From Isoptericola sp044389085 (lineage in GTDB: Bacteria > Actinomycetota > Actinomycetes > Actinomycetales > Cellulomonadaceae), in NCBI RefSeq assembly GCF_044389085.1, contig NZ_JBIRXP010000004.1, forward strand, positions 310,001 to 374,000: a DNA stretch of 64,000 nt, written 5' to 3'. Below, one piece after another: positions 49,209-58,009 of this stretch. Position 1 is the stretch's first letter; the number at the start of each line of letters is the position of its first letter. The position numbers and the translations under genes are program-made. The notes below the pieces were generated by a model, which searched no databases, was not told the origin of the DNA, and worked only from the letters and a program-made list of their open reading frames with translations.

Positions 49209-49469
49209 TCAGCCGTAGATGGTGCGACGGACCTGGCGCTCGCTGAGCTCCGGGGCTGCCACGAGGCGCTCGCGGAGCTCGGCGGCGATCTGCGCGTAGA
49301 TCTCCTCGTTGCGGCGCCCGTAGGTGCGCAGCGACGCGTGGCGGCGACGCACGTACTCCTCCACCGGTTCGCGGTACCAGGCGAGGACGTCCTCGACGAC
49401 CCGCTCCGCCTCCGCCGGGGAGAGCCCCGTGGAGGTCGCGATGCGGGCGACGAGATCGGCGTCGGTCAC
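49209..49469 (-). CDS. Small helical protein upstream of glmS, unknown
   Basis: 86 residues from GTG 49469: TDADLVARIATSTGLSPAEAERVVEDVLAWYREP is split by a helix break and followed by EYVRRRHASLRTYGRRNEEIYAQIAAELRERL. Acidic-basic amphipathic helices, no known domain. GAGAGG lies 13-18 nt upstream. Same strand as glmS, 27 bp ahead of it; a palindrome at 49510-49525 lies in its promoter region. Confidence 0.7.
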   Translation of the reverse strand: MTDADLVARIATSTGLSPAEAERVVEDVLAWYREPVEEYVRRRHASLRTYGRRNEEIYAQIAAELRERLVAAPELSERQVRRTIYG

Positions 49470-49509
49470 CGGGACATCATGCGCCTCTCGGCACCGACAT
49501 GCCAGACCT

Positions 49510-49525
49510 TGCCCGAATTCGGGCA
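49510..49525. promoter_or_regulatory. Perfect 16-bp palindrome upstream of the small gene and glmS
   Basis: TGCCCGAATTCGGGCA is perfect and lies 41 bp upstream of the small gene, 24 bp after the MarR stop, on the minus strand. It could be an operator for the glmS operon or a 6-bp terminator hairpin with an AATT loop for the marR gene; there is no U-tract. Confidence 0.4.
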
Positions 49526-49548
49526 GGATTAGGGAGATGGCGGCGCGG

Positions 49549-50022
49549 CTACTCGCGCACGGCACCGCCGTACGCCGCCGCGAAACGGTCCAGGAGGTCG
49601 AGGAACATCCCGGCGTCGTCGCCGAGCGCGGCCAGCCCGTCGCCGTAGGCGGCGAGCGCCTGGTCCGTGGCCCGCTCGAAGAGGGCGACCCCCTCCTCCG
49701 TCGGCGCGTGCAGGCGGGCGGGCCGGCCGGGCTCGGTGAACCGGTGCAGCAGCCCTGCCGCGAGCGCCCCGTTGACCTGGCGGTTCACGGTGGACTGCTC
49801 CAGGCGGAGCGCCTCGGCGATCTCCCGCAGCGTGCGCGGCCGACCGTCGGACAGCAGCCACAGCAGGCGCCCGTCCGCCGTGCCGAGCGGGCTGCGGTGC
49901 TCGGCCAGCCGGCGATGGAGGTCGAGCCGGAAGAGGAGGCCCGCGACACGACGCTCGGGGGTCAGGTCCGCGGCGCGCGGGCTCGGGTCAGGGCTGCCGG
50001 ACGACGGCGTCTCGGTAGGCAT
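49549..50022 (-). CDS. MarR-family regulator
   Basis: 157 residues, winged helix. GTADGRLLWLLSDGRPRTLR, EIAEALRLEQSTVNRQVNGALAAGL (recognition helix) and RLHAPTEEGVALFERA (wing). Divergent from a DHA2-type efflux pump with an AT-rich operator island between them, the standard layout for a ligand-relieved repressor of efflux. ATG 50022. Confidence 0.92.
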   Translation of the reverse strand: MPTETPSSGSPDPSPRAADLTPERRVAGLLFRLDLHRRLAEHRSPLGTADGRLLWLLSDGRPRTLREIAEALRLEQSTVNRQVNGALAAGLLHRFTEPGRPARLHAPTEEGVALFERATDQALAAYGDGLAALGDDAGMFLDLLDRFAAAYGGAVRE

Positions 50023-50051
50023 CGGAGTCCTCCGGGGTTGACGGGAGCAAA

Positions 50052-50090
50052 TATGTAGGTAGCATACACACGTTCTTATGTAAGTTACAC
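50052..50090. promoter_or_regulatory. MarR operator pair
   Basis: TATGTAGGTAGCATA (from 50052) and TATGTAAGTTACACA (from 50077) are 25-bp-spaced related repeats in an AT-rich island unlike the rest of the window. TTGACG (50038-50043) and TAGCAT (50060-50065), 16 bp apart, form a plausible promoter for the efflux gene that the first site overlaps. Confidence 0.65.
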
Positions 50091-50104
50091 ATTTGAGGTG
50101 TGCC

Positions 50105-51595
50105 GTGACTCCTTCCCCCTCCCCCGACTCCCCACCGGTGACGTCGTCGAACGCCCGCGCCCTGATCGTGATCCTGGTGGCAGGCTTCAGCAGCCTGTGC
50201 GCGGCCCTCATGCAGTCCCTCGTCATCCCGATCCAGAGCGAGCTGCCCGAGCTGCTCGGCACGACCGCGAGCAACGCGTCCTGGATCGTCACGGCCACGC
50301 TGCTCGGCGGCGCGGTGGCGATGCCGGTCACCGGCCGCCTCGCCGACCTGTACGGCAAGAAGCCGGTCCTCGCGGTCTCCGCGGGGATCCTCGTCGTCGG
50401 CTCGCTGGTCTGCGCGGTCTCCGACTCCGTCGGCCCGATGATCGTCGGCCGGGTGCTCCAGGGCGTGGCGATGGGCTACATCCCGGTCGCGATCAGCATG
50501 GTGCGTGAGATCGCGCCGCCGCACCTGCGCAACACGGCGGTCGCCGGCATCAGCGCCACCCTCGGCGTCGGCGGGGCGCTCGGGCTGCCGCTCGCCGCCT
50601 GGATCGCGCAGGACTTCGACTGGCACGTCCTCTTCTGGGTGTCGGCCGTCCTCGCGGTCCTCATGACGATCGGGACCCTCGCCGTGGTGCCGCACGTCAA
50701 GGACGCCCACCCCGGCCGGCTCGACGTCGTCGGTGCGCTCGGGCTGGCGCTCGGCCTCGTCGGCGTGCTGGTCGGCGTCTCCAAGGGCAACGACTGGGGC
50801 TGGGACGCCGCGAGCACCCTCGGCATGATCGTGGGCGGCGTCGTCGTCCTGCTGCTGTGGGGCTGGTACGAGCTGCGTCACGACGACCCGCTGGTCGACC
50901 TGCGCACCAGCGCCCGCAAGCCCGTGCTGCTCACCAACCTCGCCGCGGTCCTCATCGGCTTCGGCATGATGGCGCAGTCGATCGTGGTGCCCCAGCTGCT
51001 CCAGCTGCCCGAGGCCACCGGCTACGGGCTGGGCCAGACGATCCTGCAGGCCGGCCTGTGGATGGCCCCCGCCGGTCTCATGATGATGCTATTCACGCCC
51101 GTCTCGTCGCGGATGCTCACCCGCCTCGGCGGGCGCACGACGATGGCGGTCGGGGCCGGTGTCCTGGCGCTCGGCTACGTCGTCGCCGTCTTCCTCATGG
51201 ATGCGCCGTGGCAGCTCATGCTCGCCTCCTGCGTGGCCTCGGCGGGCGTCGGCATCGGCTACGCCGCGATGCCCACGCTGATCCTCACCAACGTGCCCGC
51301 TGCGGAGTCCGCGGCGAGCGTCGGGCTCAACAGCCTGATGCGGTCCATGGGCACCACCGTGGCCGGAGCGGTCATGACGATCGTGCTCACCAGCCGGACC
51401 ACCGTCCTGGCCCCGGGCACCCCCGCGATCCCCACGGGCGGCGCCTTCCAGCTCTGCTTCGTCATCGGAGCGGCCGCCGCCGCCGTGGGCGCGGCGATCG
51501 TGCTCTGCATCCCGCGGCAGCGGGCCGAGCAGGAGGGCGGCCGGCACCTGGCGTCCGTCCCCGACGCCGACGACGAGCCCGCGCTGGTCGGCTGA
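50105..51595 (+). CDS. MFS drug efflux transporter, DHA2 family
   Basis: 496 residues, 14 predicted helices. QSLVIPIQSELPELLGT, ASWIVTATLLGGAVAMPVTG and the motif GRLADLYGKKPVLAVSAGIL identify the 14-TM DHA2 drug:H+ antiporters. GAGG (50095-50098) lies 6 nt before GTG 50105. Divergent from and probably repressed by the MarR protein. Likely exports a toxic aromatic or antibiotic, but the substrate is unknown. Confidence 0.92.
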   Translation: MTPSPSPDSPPVTSSNARALIVILVAGFSSLCAALMQSLVIPIQSELPELLGTTASNASWIVTATLLGGAVAMPVTGRLADLYGKKPVLAVSAGILVVGSLVCAVSDSVGPMIVGRVLQGVAMGYIPVAISMVREIAPPHLRNTAVAGISATLGVGGALGLPLAAWIAQDFDWHVLFWVSAVLAVLMTIGTLAVVPHVKDAHPGRLDVVGALGLALGLVGVLVGVSKGNDWGWDAASTLGMIVGGVVVLLLWGWYELRHDDPLVDLRTSARKPVLLTNLAAVLIGFGMMAQSIVVPQLLQLPEATGYGLGQTILQAGLWMAPAGLMMMLFTPVSSRMLTRLGGRTTMAVGAGVLALGYVVAVFLMDAPWQLMLASCVASAGVGIGYAAMPTLILTNVPAAESAASVGLNSLMRSMGTTVAGAVMTIVLTSRTTVLAPGTPAIPTGGAFQLCFVIGAAAAAVGAAIVLCIPRQRAEQEGGRHLASVPDADDEPALVG

Positions 51596-51599
51596 CCCG

Positions 51600-52655
51600 C
51601 TACAGCCCGGCGACCGCGAGCCAGGTCACCAGCACCACCACGAGGGCGATGCCCGCCGCCGCCACGACGTGCACCGCGGGGCGGCGGCGCAGCACCGCGA
51701 CGAACTCGCGCAGGTACGCGCTGGGGAAGAAGTAGCCCGCCGTCGGGGCGCCCACCGCGTGCACGTCGAGGCCCAGGTCCATCGCCTCCAGGGCGGCGCG
51801 CGGCGCGTGGTAGTCGTTCGTCGCGACGAGGTACGGCCCGTCGGTGCCGTGCTCCCGCAGCACGGCGACGCCGAGGGTGAGGTTCTCGCGGGTGGTGCGC
51901 GCCCGGTCCTCCACGAGCACCCGGCCGGCGGGCACGCCGCGCTCAACGAGCCACTCCCCCATCACGACGCCCTCCGGCCGCTCCTCGTCCGCGCCCTGGC
52001 CGCCGGACGGGACGATCGGCACCGGGACGCCGCCGGAGCCCAGCCGCTCGGCGGCGGCCTGCCCCGCCGCGAGGCGGGACGCGAGCAGCGGCGGCACCCG
52101 CCCGCCCACGACCTTGGAGCCCAGCACGATGACGCCGCGGGCGGGCACCCGGGCGGCGTACCGCCGGTACAGGAGCGTCTGGGTCACGAAGCCGAGGAAC
52201 ACGAACCCGAGCCAGGCCGTGCCCAGCGCCAGCCCCACGACCAGCCCCACCGCCCACGGCGCCCGCAGCAGCACGGGCGCGGCGACGACGAACGGCGCCG
52301 CGAGCATGGCCGCCCCGACCAGCAGGGACAGCAGGTTGGCGAGGCTGCGGCGCTCGCGGCGCACCATCGTCAACCCGTTGGCCACGAGGAACACGGGCAG
52401 CGCGAGCAGGCCGAGGCCGAGGACGCCGAACAGGAGGAGGCTGAGCCACCCCATGGCGGTCGTGCCGCCGGGCACCAGCGCGACGAGCTGCCCGAGCAGG
52501 CCCACCGCGGTGTAGACGACGGCGAGCGCGAGGAACCCGTTGCGCAGGCGGCGGCGGTCCACCCGCAGCGAGTGCGCCAGCCAGGTCGCCCACAGCCCGC
52601 AGGTCACCGCGGAGACGACGACGGACGAGACGGTGGCGTTGACCTCGGGACTCAC
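51600..52655 (-). CDS. YdcF/DUF218 family membrane protein
   Basis: 351 residues: five or six N-terminal helices, then the DUF218 domain (ARGVIVLGSKVVGGRVPPLL, VEDRARTTRENLTLGVAVL, YLVATNDYHAPRAALEAM), and a C-terminal helix. Relatives SanA/ElyC/YdcF affect envelope integrity; the enzymatic activity is unknown. GTG 52655 is preceded by TATCCT at 6 nt (leaderless). Converges with the DHA2 gene. Confidence 0.87.
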   Translation of the reverse strand: MSPEVNATVSSVVVSAVTCGLWATWLAHSLRVDRRRLRNGFLALAVVYTAVGLLGQLVALVPGGTTAMGWLSLLLFGVLGLGLLALPVFLVANGLTMVRRERRSLANLLSLLVGAAMLAAPFVVAAPVLLRAPWAVGLVVGLALGTAWLGFVFLGFVTQTLLYRRYAARVPARGVIVLGSKVVGGRVPPLLASRLAAGQAAAERLGSGGVPVPIVPSGGQGADEERPEGVVMGEWLVERGVPAGRVLVEDRARTTRENLTLGVAVLREHGTDGPYLVATNDYHAPRAALEAMDLGLDVHAVGAPTAGYFFPSAYLREFVAVLRRRPAVHVVAAAGIALVVVLVTWLAVAGL

Positions 52656-52724
52656 GCCCGCAGGATAGGTGGGCGCCGGGGTAAATGCCGGGACCGGCGG
52701 GCGCCGACGTGGTGCGATGCGGGC

Positions 52725-53156
52725 ATGACCTCACGCATCTCGCACACGACGTTCGACGCCCGCGACGCCTACGCCCAGTCCGAGTGGTGGAAGCAGGTGC
52801 TCGGCTACGTCGACGTGCCGGGCGACCCGAACCTGCCCGGCCACGAGGAGTGCATGATCGTGCCGCCCCCCGGCCACGACGCACCGGCGGAGAGCCACGG
52901 GCGCCTGCTGTTCATCGAGGTGCCGGAGCCGAAGACGGTGAAGAACCGCGGGCACCTCGACCTGCGCCCCACGGACCGCACGCAGGCGCAGGAGGTGGAG
53001 CGCCTGCTCGCGCTCGGCGCCACGCAGGTGGCCGACCTCCGCAGGCCGGACGGCCGGGGCGGCTGGGTGGTGCTCGCCGACCCGGAGGGCAACGAGTTCT
53101 GCATCCTGCTCAGCGACGCCGAGCGGGCTGCGGTGCTGGCCGCTCCGGAAGGCTGA
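52725..53156 (+). CDS. VOC family (glyoxalase-like) protein
   Basis: 143 residues. HTTFDARDAYAQSEWWKQVL, HLDLRPTDRTQAQEVERLL and WVVLADPEGNEFCILL match the small glyoxalase-like domain (PF18029 type). Its last 47 bp overlap the 3' end of the convergent MFS gene. Function unknown. Confidence 0.88.
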   Translation: MTSRISHTTFDARDAYAQSEWWKQVLGYVDVPGDPNLPGHEECMIVPPPGHDAPAESHGRLLFIEVPEPKTVKNRGHLDLRPTDRTQAQEVERLLALGATQVADLRRPDGRGGWVVLADPEGNEFCILLSDAERAAVLAAPEG

Positions 53157-54333
53157 GCGGCCGGGGCGCCGCCGCGCGGGCCGCGAAGACCGCCACCACG
53201 AGCAGCACGACGACGGCCAGCATCGCGAGCCGCAGCCCCAGGTGCTCGCCGAGGAAGCCGAGCAGCGGCGGGCCGACGAGGAACGCGAGGTACCCGCTCG
53301 TGGCGACGGCGCTCACCCGCTCGCCGCCGCGCTCCGGGTCGTCGCCCGCCGCGGAGATCGCGACCGGGAACCCGAGCGAGGCGCCCAGCCCCCACAGCGC
53401 CACCGCGATCCCGGCCACGACCGGGCTCGGCGCGAAGACCACGGCGAGGATGCCGGCGATCGCGCACACCGCGCTCACGGACAGCACCGCGGCGCGGCCG
53501 AACCGCTCGACCACCGGCCCGCCGGCGAACCGGCCCACCGTCATCGCCGCGGCGAAGCCGGCGTAGACGAGCGAGCCGTGCGTGGCCGACATCCCGTGGC
53601 CGTCGACCATGAGCAGGGGCAGCCAGTCGTTCGCGGCGCCCTCGGCGAAGGCCATCGCGAGCACGACGACGCCGATGAGCACCAGGCGGCCGTCGCGCCA
53701 CACGCTGGGGCGCCGCTCGTGCGGGGCGCCGGCCTCGCCCGTCTCGCGGGCCACCCGCTCCCGGCGGCCCGTGCCCGCCGGGATCCCGGGCATCGCCCAG
53801 GCGATCAACGCGGCCATGACGGCCGCCATCGCGAGCAGGTGCCACACGACGGGGAAGTCGAGCGCCGTGAGCGCGATGCCCACCAGGGCGCCGACGACGG
53901 TGCCGAGGCTGAAGCTGCCGTGCAGGGCGGGCAGCACCTGCTGCCCGGTCTCGACCTCGACGGCCGCGCCCTCGATGTTGAGGCCGATCTCGCCGAGGCC
54001 ACCGCCGAGGCCGACGAGCAGCAGCCCGGCGAACGCCCCCGCCGCGAGCCCTGCGGACGCGGCCAGGCCGATGACCGCGACCCCGGCCACCACCAGCAGG
54101 GAGCCGACCAGGATCACGGGGCGGGCGCCCCGGCGGCGCACGATCGGGCCCGCCGACAGCACGCCCGTCATCGAGCCGACCGAGAGCCCGAAGAGGACCA
54201 GCCCCATCCCGGCGGTGGACGCGCCGAGCGCGTCCCGCACGTCGGGCGTGCGGGTGATCCACGACGACATGCCGAGCCCCACCAGCAGGGTCAGCGAGAA
54301 CAGCGACAGGCGGCGGCGGAGCTGGTCGGGCAT
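53110..54333 (-). CDS. MFS transporter (fucose-permease-like)
   Basis: 407 residues, 12 helices. WITRTPDVRDALGASTAGMG, GGLGEIGLNIEGAAVE, and FAEGAANDWLPLLMVDGHG match the YbjJ/FucP-like group. Substrate unknown. ATG 54333 is preceded 7 nt upstream by TACGAT (leaderless). Confidence 0.88.
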   Translation of the reverse strand: MPDQLRRRLSLFSLTLLVGLGMSSWITRTPDVRDALGASTAGMGLVLFGLSVGSMTGVLSAGPIVRRRGARPVILVGSLLVVAGVAVIGLAASAGLAAGAFAGLLLVGLGGGLGEIGLNIEGAAVEVETGQQVLPALHGSFSLGTVVGALVGIALTALDFPVVWHLLAMAAVMAALIAWAMPGIPAGTGRRERVARETGEAGAPHERRPSVWRDGRLVLIGVVVLAMAFAEGAANDWLPLLMVDGHGMSATHGSLVYAGFAAAMTVGRFAGGPVVERFGRAAVLSVSAVCAIAGILAVVFAPSPVVAGIAVALWGLGASLGFPVAISAAGDDPERGGERVSAVATSGYLAFLVGPPLLGFLGEHLGLRLAMLAVVVLLVVAVFAARAAAPRPLSLPERPAPQPARRR

Positions 54334-54379
54334 GCGGACGATCGTATCCGCGATTCTCGTATCGATTCGACCCCGGGGC

Positions 54380-55003
54380 TCAGGCGCCCCTCTGGCCCTG
54401 GTCCGCGGCGCCGTCGTCCTCCGCGATGCCGCGCACCACGCGGGCGGGGTTGCCTACCGCGACGACGTTCGCGGGGATGTCTCGGGTGACCACGGACCCG
54501 GCGCCGACGACGGAGTTGTCGCCGATGGTCACGCCGGGGCAGACGATGACGCCGCCGCCGAGCCACACGTTGTCGCCCAGCGTGATGGGCCGCGCGGCCT
54601 CGAGCTTGTCGCGCCGCGGGGTGGGCTCGACGGGGTGGGTCGGGGTGAGGAGCTGGACGTTCGGCCCGATCTGGCAGTCCGCGCCGATGACGATCGGCGC
54701 GACGTCCAGCGCGGTGAGGTGGTAGTTGACGAACGTCCGCGGCCCGACGTGCAGGTTCTCGCCGTAGTCGACGAACAGCGGCGGCCGGATCACGGCGTCC
54801 TCGCCCAGGGTGCCGAGGAGCTCCTCGAGCAGGGGGCGGGCGCCCGCCGGGTCCCGCGGCGCCGTGCGCGCGTACTCGTCCTGCAGGCGTGCGGCGCGCT
54901 GGGCGCGGCGCTCGATCTCCGGGTCGTCCGCGATGTACAGGTCGCCCGCGAGCATCCGCTCGTGGTTCGTGCGCGGGTCGCCGGCGAAGTGGTCCGTGGT
55001 CAT
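54380..55003 (-). CDS. Sugar O-acetyltransferase (maltose/galactoside acetyltransferase family)
   Basis: 207 residues. ERMLAGDLYIADDPEI is the Mac domain; the left-handed beta-helix has IGPNVQLLTPTHPVE, the active His lies in that hexapeptide, and GGGVIVCPGVTIGDNSVVGA follows, ending VAVGNPARVVR. Transfers acetyl from acetyl-CoA to sugars. ATG 55003 is chosen because TACGCT lies 7 nt upstream; the in-frame ATG at 55042 would include that promoter. Confidence 0.93.
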   Translation of the reverse strand: MTTDHFAGDPRTNHERMLAGDLYIADDPEIERRAQRAARLQDEYARTAPRDPAGARPLLEELLGTLGEDAVIRPPLFVDYGENLHVGPRTFVNYHLTALDVAPIVIGADCQIGPNVQLLTPTHPVEPTPRRDKLEAARPITLGDNVWLGGGVIVCPGVTIGDNSVVGAGSVVTRDIPANVVAVGNPARVVRGIAEDDGAADQGQRGA

Positions 55004-55091
55004 GACGACGAGCGTACCGGCCATGTGTACGGTCGTACGCATCGAGTGGGTCGTGCCTGCTCTCCCGGTCCCGGGCCGCTAGGTTCGGCCC

Positions 55092-55940
55092 ATGTCTCCC
55101 ACGGTCGTGCTGGTCCACGGCGCCTTCGCCAACTCGTTCTCGTTCGCACCGTTGCAGGCGGAGCTCGCGCTGCGCGGCCTCCGTTCGCTCGCCGTCGACC
55201 TCCCCGGGCACGGCTTCGCGGCCACGTTCCCCGCCGCCTACCAGGCGCCGCAGGACCCGGCCGCGCTCGCCACGGCGCCCGGGTCGATCAAGGGCGTGAC
55301 GCTCGCGGACAACGCGGCGCACGTGATCGAGGTGCTCGAGCGGGTGCGGGAGCACGGCCCCGTGGTCCTGGTCGGCCACAGTCGCGGCGGCGCCACCGTG
55401 ACCGCGGTGGCGAACGCGCGGCCCGACCTCGTCGACCGCCTCGTGTACGTGGCGGCATGGGCACCGGTGGACCTCGACGTCGGCGACTACTACGCCGAGC
55501 CGGAGATGGCGTCCTTCGACCCGGCGGCGGTCGCCGGCGCCGCGGCGGCGAACCCCGCCGACATCGGCCTGCTGCGCTGCAACTTCCGTACCGCCGACCC
55601 GGACGTGCTCGCCGGCCTCAAGGCCGCGTTCCTCGCCGACGGCTCCGACGACGAGTTCCGCACCTTCCTCAACAGCTTCCAGCCCGACGAGAACCTCGAC
55701 GTCGGCACCTCGGACGACCGGGCGCAGGCCGCCACGTGGGGCACCGTGCCGCGCACCTTCGTGCGGCTCACCCACGACGCGAGCATGCCGCTCGCCATGC
55801 AGGACCGGCTGATCCGCGAAGGCGACGCGCTGACCCCCAGCAACCCGTACGACGTGCGCGACCTCAGCTCGAGCCACCTGGGATGGCTGGTGCACCCGGC
55901 CCGTGCCGCCGACCTGCTCGCGGAGGTCGCGTCGCGCTGA
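55092..55940 (+). CDS. Alpha/beta hydrolase
   Basis: 282 residues. Oxyanion loop VLVHGAFAN, nucleophile elbow VLVGHSRGGATV, late acid/His region RLTHDASMPLAMQDRLI and SSSHLGWLVHPARAADLL. Typical esterase/haloperoxidase-like fold; substrate unknown. TAGGTT 6 nt before ATG 55092 marks a leaderless start. The last 77 bp overlap the convergent LtrA gene. Confidence 0.92.
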   Translation: MSPTVVLVHGAFANSFSFAPLQAELALRGLRSLAVDLPGHGFAATFPAAYQAPQDPAALATAPGSIKGVTLADNAAHVIEVLERVREHGPVVLVGHSRGGATVTAVANARPDLVDRLVYVAAWAPVDLDVGDYYAEPEMASFDPAAVAGAAAANPADIGLLRCNFRTADPDVLAGLKAAFLADGSDDEFRTFLNSFQPDENLDVGTSDDRAQAATWGTVPRTFVRLTHDASMPLAMQDRLIREGDALTPSNPYDVRDLSSSHLGWLVHPARAADLLAEVASR

Positions 55941-57105
55941 GCGGCGGGTGCAGCACCAGCACCACGACGATCGCCACCATGATCACGGCGGTGAGCGTGA
56001 CGGGCACCGGGATCACCGGGTCGCACAGCACCAGGAGCGCGCCCACCGGGAGCACCGTGTTGACGACGCGGTCGGCGACGTCCCGGATCGCGATCCACCA
56101 CACGCCCAGCACGAAGACGGCGATGGGGATCGTGACGGTGAACGACGCCCCGACGTCGGACAGCGCGGTGTGCCCGGTGAGCGCGTCGATCTCCACCTCG
56201 ATGCCCGCGGAGAACGCGCCCGCGGCGGCGAAGACGAAGTAGTGGGCGTAGCCGTAGCGCAGCGAGCGGCTCAGCCTGCCGTCCAGGGCACGGTGGTGCG
56301 GCGGCCAGAAGTAGATCCACCACAGCGCGGCCGTCACGACGACGGTCAGCACGGCGACGGAGATCAGCGACCCGAGGTCCTGGTCGTCGTGCAGCGCCTC
56401 GATGATCGCGTTCGACGACGCGAGCAGGCTCTCGCCGAGCAGGATCAGGGTGAACAGCCCGTACCGCTCGGTGATGTGGTGCGGGTGCCAGGGGGTGCGC
56501 CCGCGGGTCTCCGCGACGACGGGGACCGCGAGCTCCGCCGCGGCGAGGACGACCCACACCGGCAGCTGCAGGGACTCGGGCAGCAGGAGCATGCCCAGCC
56601 AGCACACCTGGACGACGGCGATCCCCGCGGCGTACGCACGGGTCGCCGCCCGGGCCGGGCCCTCGTCGCGCGACGCGCGCAGCCACTGCGCGATCATCGC
56701 CACCCGCATGACGACGTAGCCGAGGACGACCACGGTGAAGTCCCGCTCGGTGAACACCGCCTCGATGCCGGCGGCGAACACGAGCACGCCGGCCATCTGC
56801 GCCACCGTGAGCACCCGGTAGAGCCAGTCGTCGGTGTCGAACGACGTGGCGAACCAGGTGAAGTTCATCCACGCCCACCAGATCGCGAAGAACACGACGC
56901 CGTACGAGACGAGGCCGTCGAGGACGTGCCCCTCCGTGAGCGCGTGGTGCAGCTGCACGGACGCGACGCTCACCGCGACCACGAAGACGAGGTCGAAGAA
57001 CAGCTCCAGCGTGCTCGCCGTGCGGCCGGTCTCGTGCGGGTCGCGGGGGGCCATCCGCACCAGGCGGGACCGGGGTGGCGTCTCAGGCGTGCTCACGCGG
57101 GACAT
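55864..57105 (-). CDS. Low temperature requirement protein A (LtrA) family membrane protein
   Basis: 413 residues with about 11 helices. The family signature ASTLELFFDLVFVVAVSVAS occurs at about residue 30, followed by WWAWMNFTWFATSFDTDD and LFTLILLGESLL. Despite its name, the biochemical function is unknown. The proline/arginine-rich C-terminal tail overlaps the hydrolase gene antisense, so an earlier stop in related strains would be informative. Confidence 0.9.
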   Translation of the reverse strand: MSRVSTPETPPRSRLVRMAPRDPHETGRTASTLELFFDLVFVVAVSVASVQLHHALTEGHVLDGLVSYGVVFFAIWWAWMNFTWFATSFDTDDWLYRVLTVAQMAGVLVFAAGIEAVFTERDFTVVVLGYVVMRVAMIAQWLRASRDEGPARAATRAYAAGIAVVQVCWLGMLLLPESLQLPVWVVLAAAELAVPVVAETRGRTPWHPHHITERYGLFTLILLGESLLASSNAIIEALHDDQDLGSLISVAVLTVVVTAALWWIYFWPPHHRALDGRLSRSLRYGYAHYFVFAAAGAFSAGIEVEIDALTGHTALSDVGASFTVTIPIAVFVLGVWWIAIRDVADRVVNTVLPVGALLVLCDPVIPVPVTLTAVIMVAIVVVLVLHPPLSATRPPRAGRRHGPGAPAIPGGSS

Positions 57106-57170
57106 CGTGCACCCGGCGTCCGCGCCCGGCGAGCCGTCCGGAAGCCGCGGCGCCCGGACGTACCCGGTGC

Positions 57171-57200
57171 TGCTGCCCGGTGGTGCCCGGTGGTGCCCGG
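57171..57200 (+). repeat. Three 10-bp tandem repeats in a promoter
   Basis: TG(C/G)TGCCCGG occurs three times head to tail, exactly one helical turn each, directly before the -10-like TACGCT (57202-57207) of the next gene, i.e. across its -35 region. Confidence 0.6.
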
Positions 57201-57214
57201 CTACGCTGGCCGGG

Positions 57215-57880
57215 ATGTTCTCGGACCGCAGGCGTCGGCGCGCCGCCCGACGGATCAGGCCCGGGGACGGGCACGCCCTGAAGCGCTTCCGGTGGTGGCA
57301 GCCGCTGTCGCGCGCGCTCTTCCACCTGGACCTCGTGGGCGACGGCGGCGCACCCGAGCGGTGGTCCGTCGACGTGCGGCTCTGGGGCGACTCCGACGAC
57401 GGCGACGTGCGGGCGCGGCTCTACCGCGACGGCGTGCACGTCGCGACGTCCAAGCTCCCGGCCGAGCTCCCCGTGACAGGCGGCACGATCCAGGTGGCCG
57501 CCAGCAGCTACGGGCTGCGCTGCTGCCACTACGTGACCCCCGACGGTCGCGAGCGCCAGCTCGAGCCCGACCCCGCCTCCGCCGAGGGCCGCCGCGCCCG
57601 CCTGGAGCGCGACCGCCCCGAGCTGAGCCGCACCGTCGGAGCCGTCTCCTGGGCCGTCCTCGCCGTCGCACTGGTGCTCGGCGTCCCGCAGCTCGTCGAG
57701 CAGGTCTCCCAGATCCCGCCGGTCGCCGAGCACCTCGGGACGTTCACGTCGCCGGTCCGGCTCCCCGGGGCCCTCAACGTCGCGCTCGTGGTCGCCGCCG
57801 CGCTGGCCAGCACCGAGCGCGCGCTGCGCCTGCGCTACCACTGGCTGCTCGACGGCGGGCTGTTCGAGGGCGACGACTAG
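57215..57880 (+). CDS. Membrane protein with N-terminal soluble domain, unknown
   Basis: 221 residues: a basic start (MFSDRRRRRAARRIRPGD), a soluble domain of beta character (WSVDVRLWGDSDDGDVRARL, LRCCHYVTPDGRERQ), and two C-terminal helices around an extracytoplasmic loop, ending FEGDD. ATG lies 7 nt after TACGCT (leaderless). It stops at TAG 57878-57880, and the same frame continues for 42 codons as a toxin-like tail, so a recombination joint at its 3' end is suspected. No family recognised. Confidence 0.75.
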   Translation: MFSDRRRRRAARRIRPGDGHALKRFRWWQPLSRALFHLDLVGDGGAPERWSVDVRLWGDSDDGDVRARLYRDGVHVATSKLPAELPVTGGTIQVAASSYGLRCCHYVTPDGRERQLEPDPASAEGRRARLERDRPELSRTVGAVSWAVLAVALVLGVPQLVEQVSQIPPVAEHLGTFTSPVRLPGALNVALVVAAALASTERALRLRYHWLLDGGLFEGDD

Positions 57881-58009
57881 CGCAAGGGCAGCAAGAAGCC
57901 TGTCGGCCCGGAGATCCACGGCGGCGGCAAGCCTGGGTACATGTGGCACTATCACCCGTACAACCGGACCCCAAAGATGCACTCGTTCTACGGCCACGCC
58001 CGCACGTAG
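57881..58009 (+). pseudogene. Remnant of a polymorphic toxin C-terminus
   Basis: 42 codons in frame with the preceding gene, directly behind its stop: RKGSKKPVGPEIHGGGKPGY, then MWHYHPYNRTPKMHSFYG and a stop at 58007-58009. There is no start codon or ribosome site of its own. Gly/His/Tyr-rich endings of this type (HYHPYNR--K-HSFYG) are typical of C-terminal nuclease toxin domains of RHS/secreted polymorphic toxins, with a candidate immunity gene directly behind. Toxin identity is inferred from style and context only. Confidence 0.5.
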
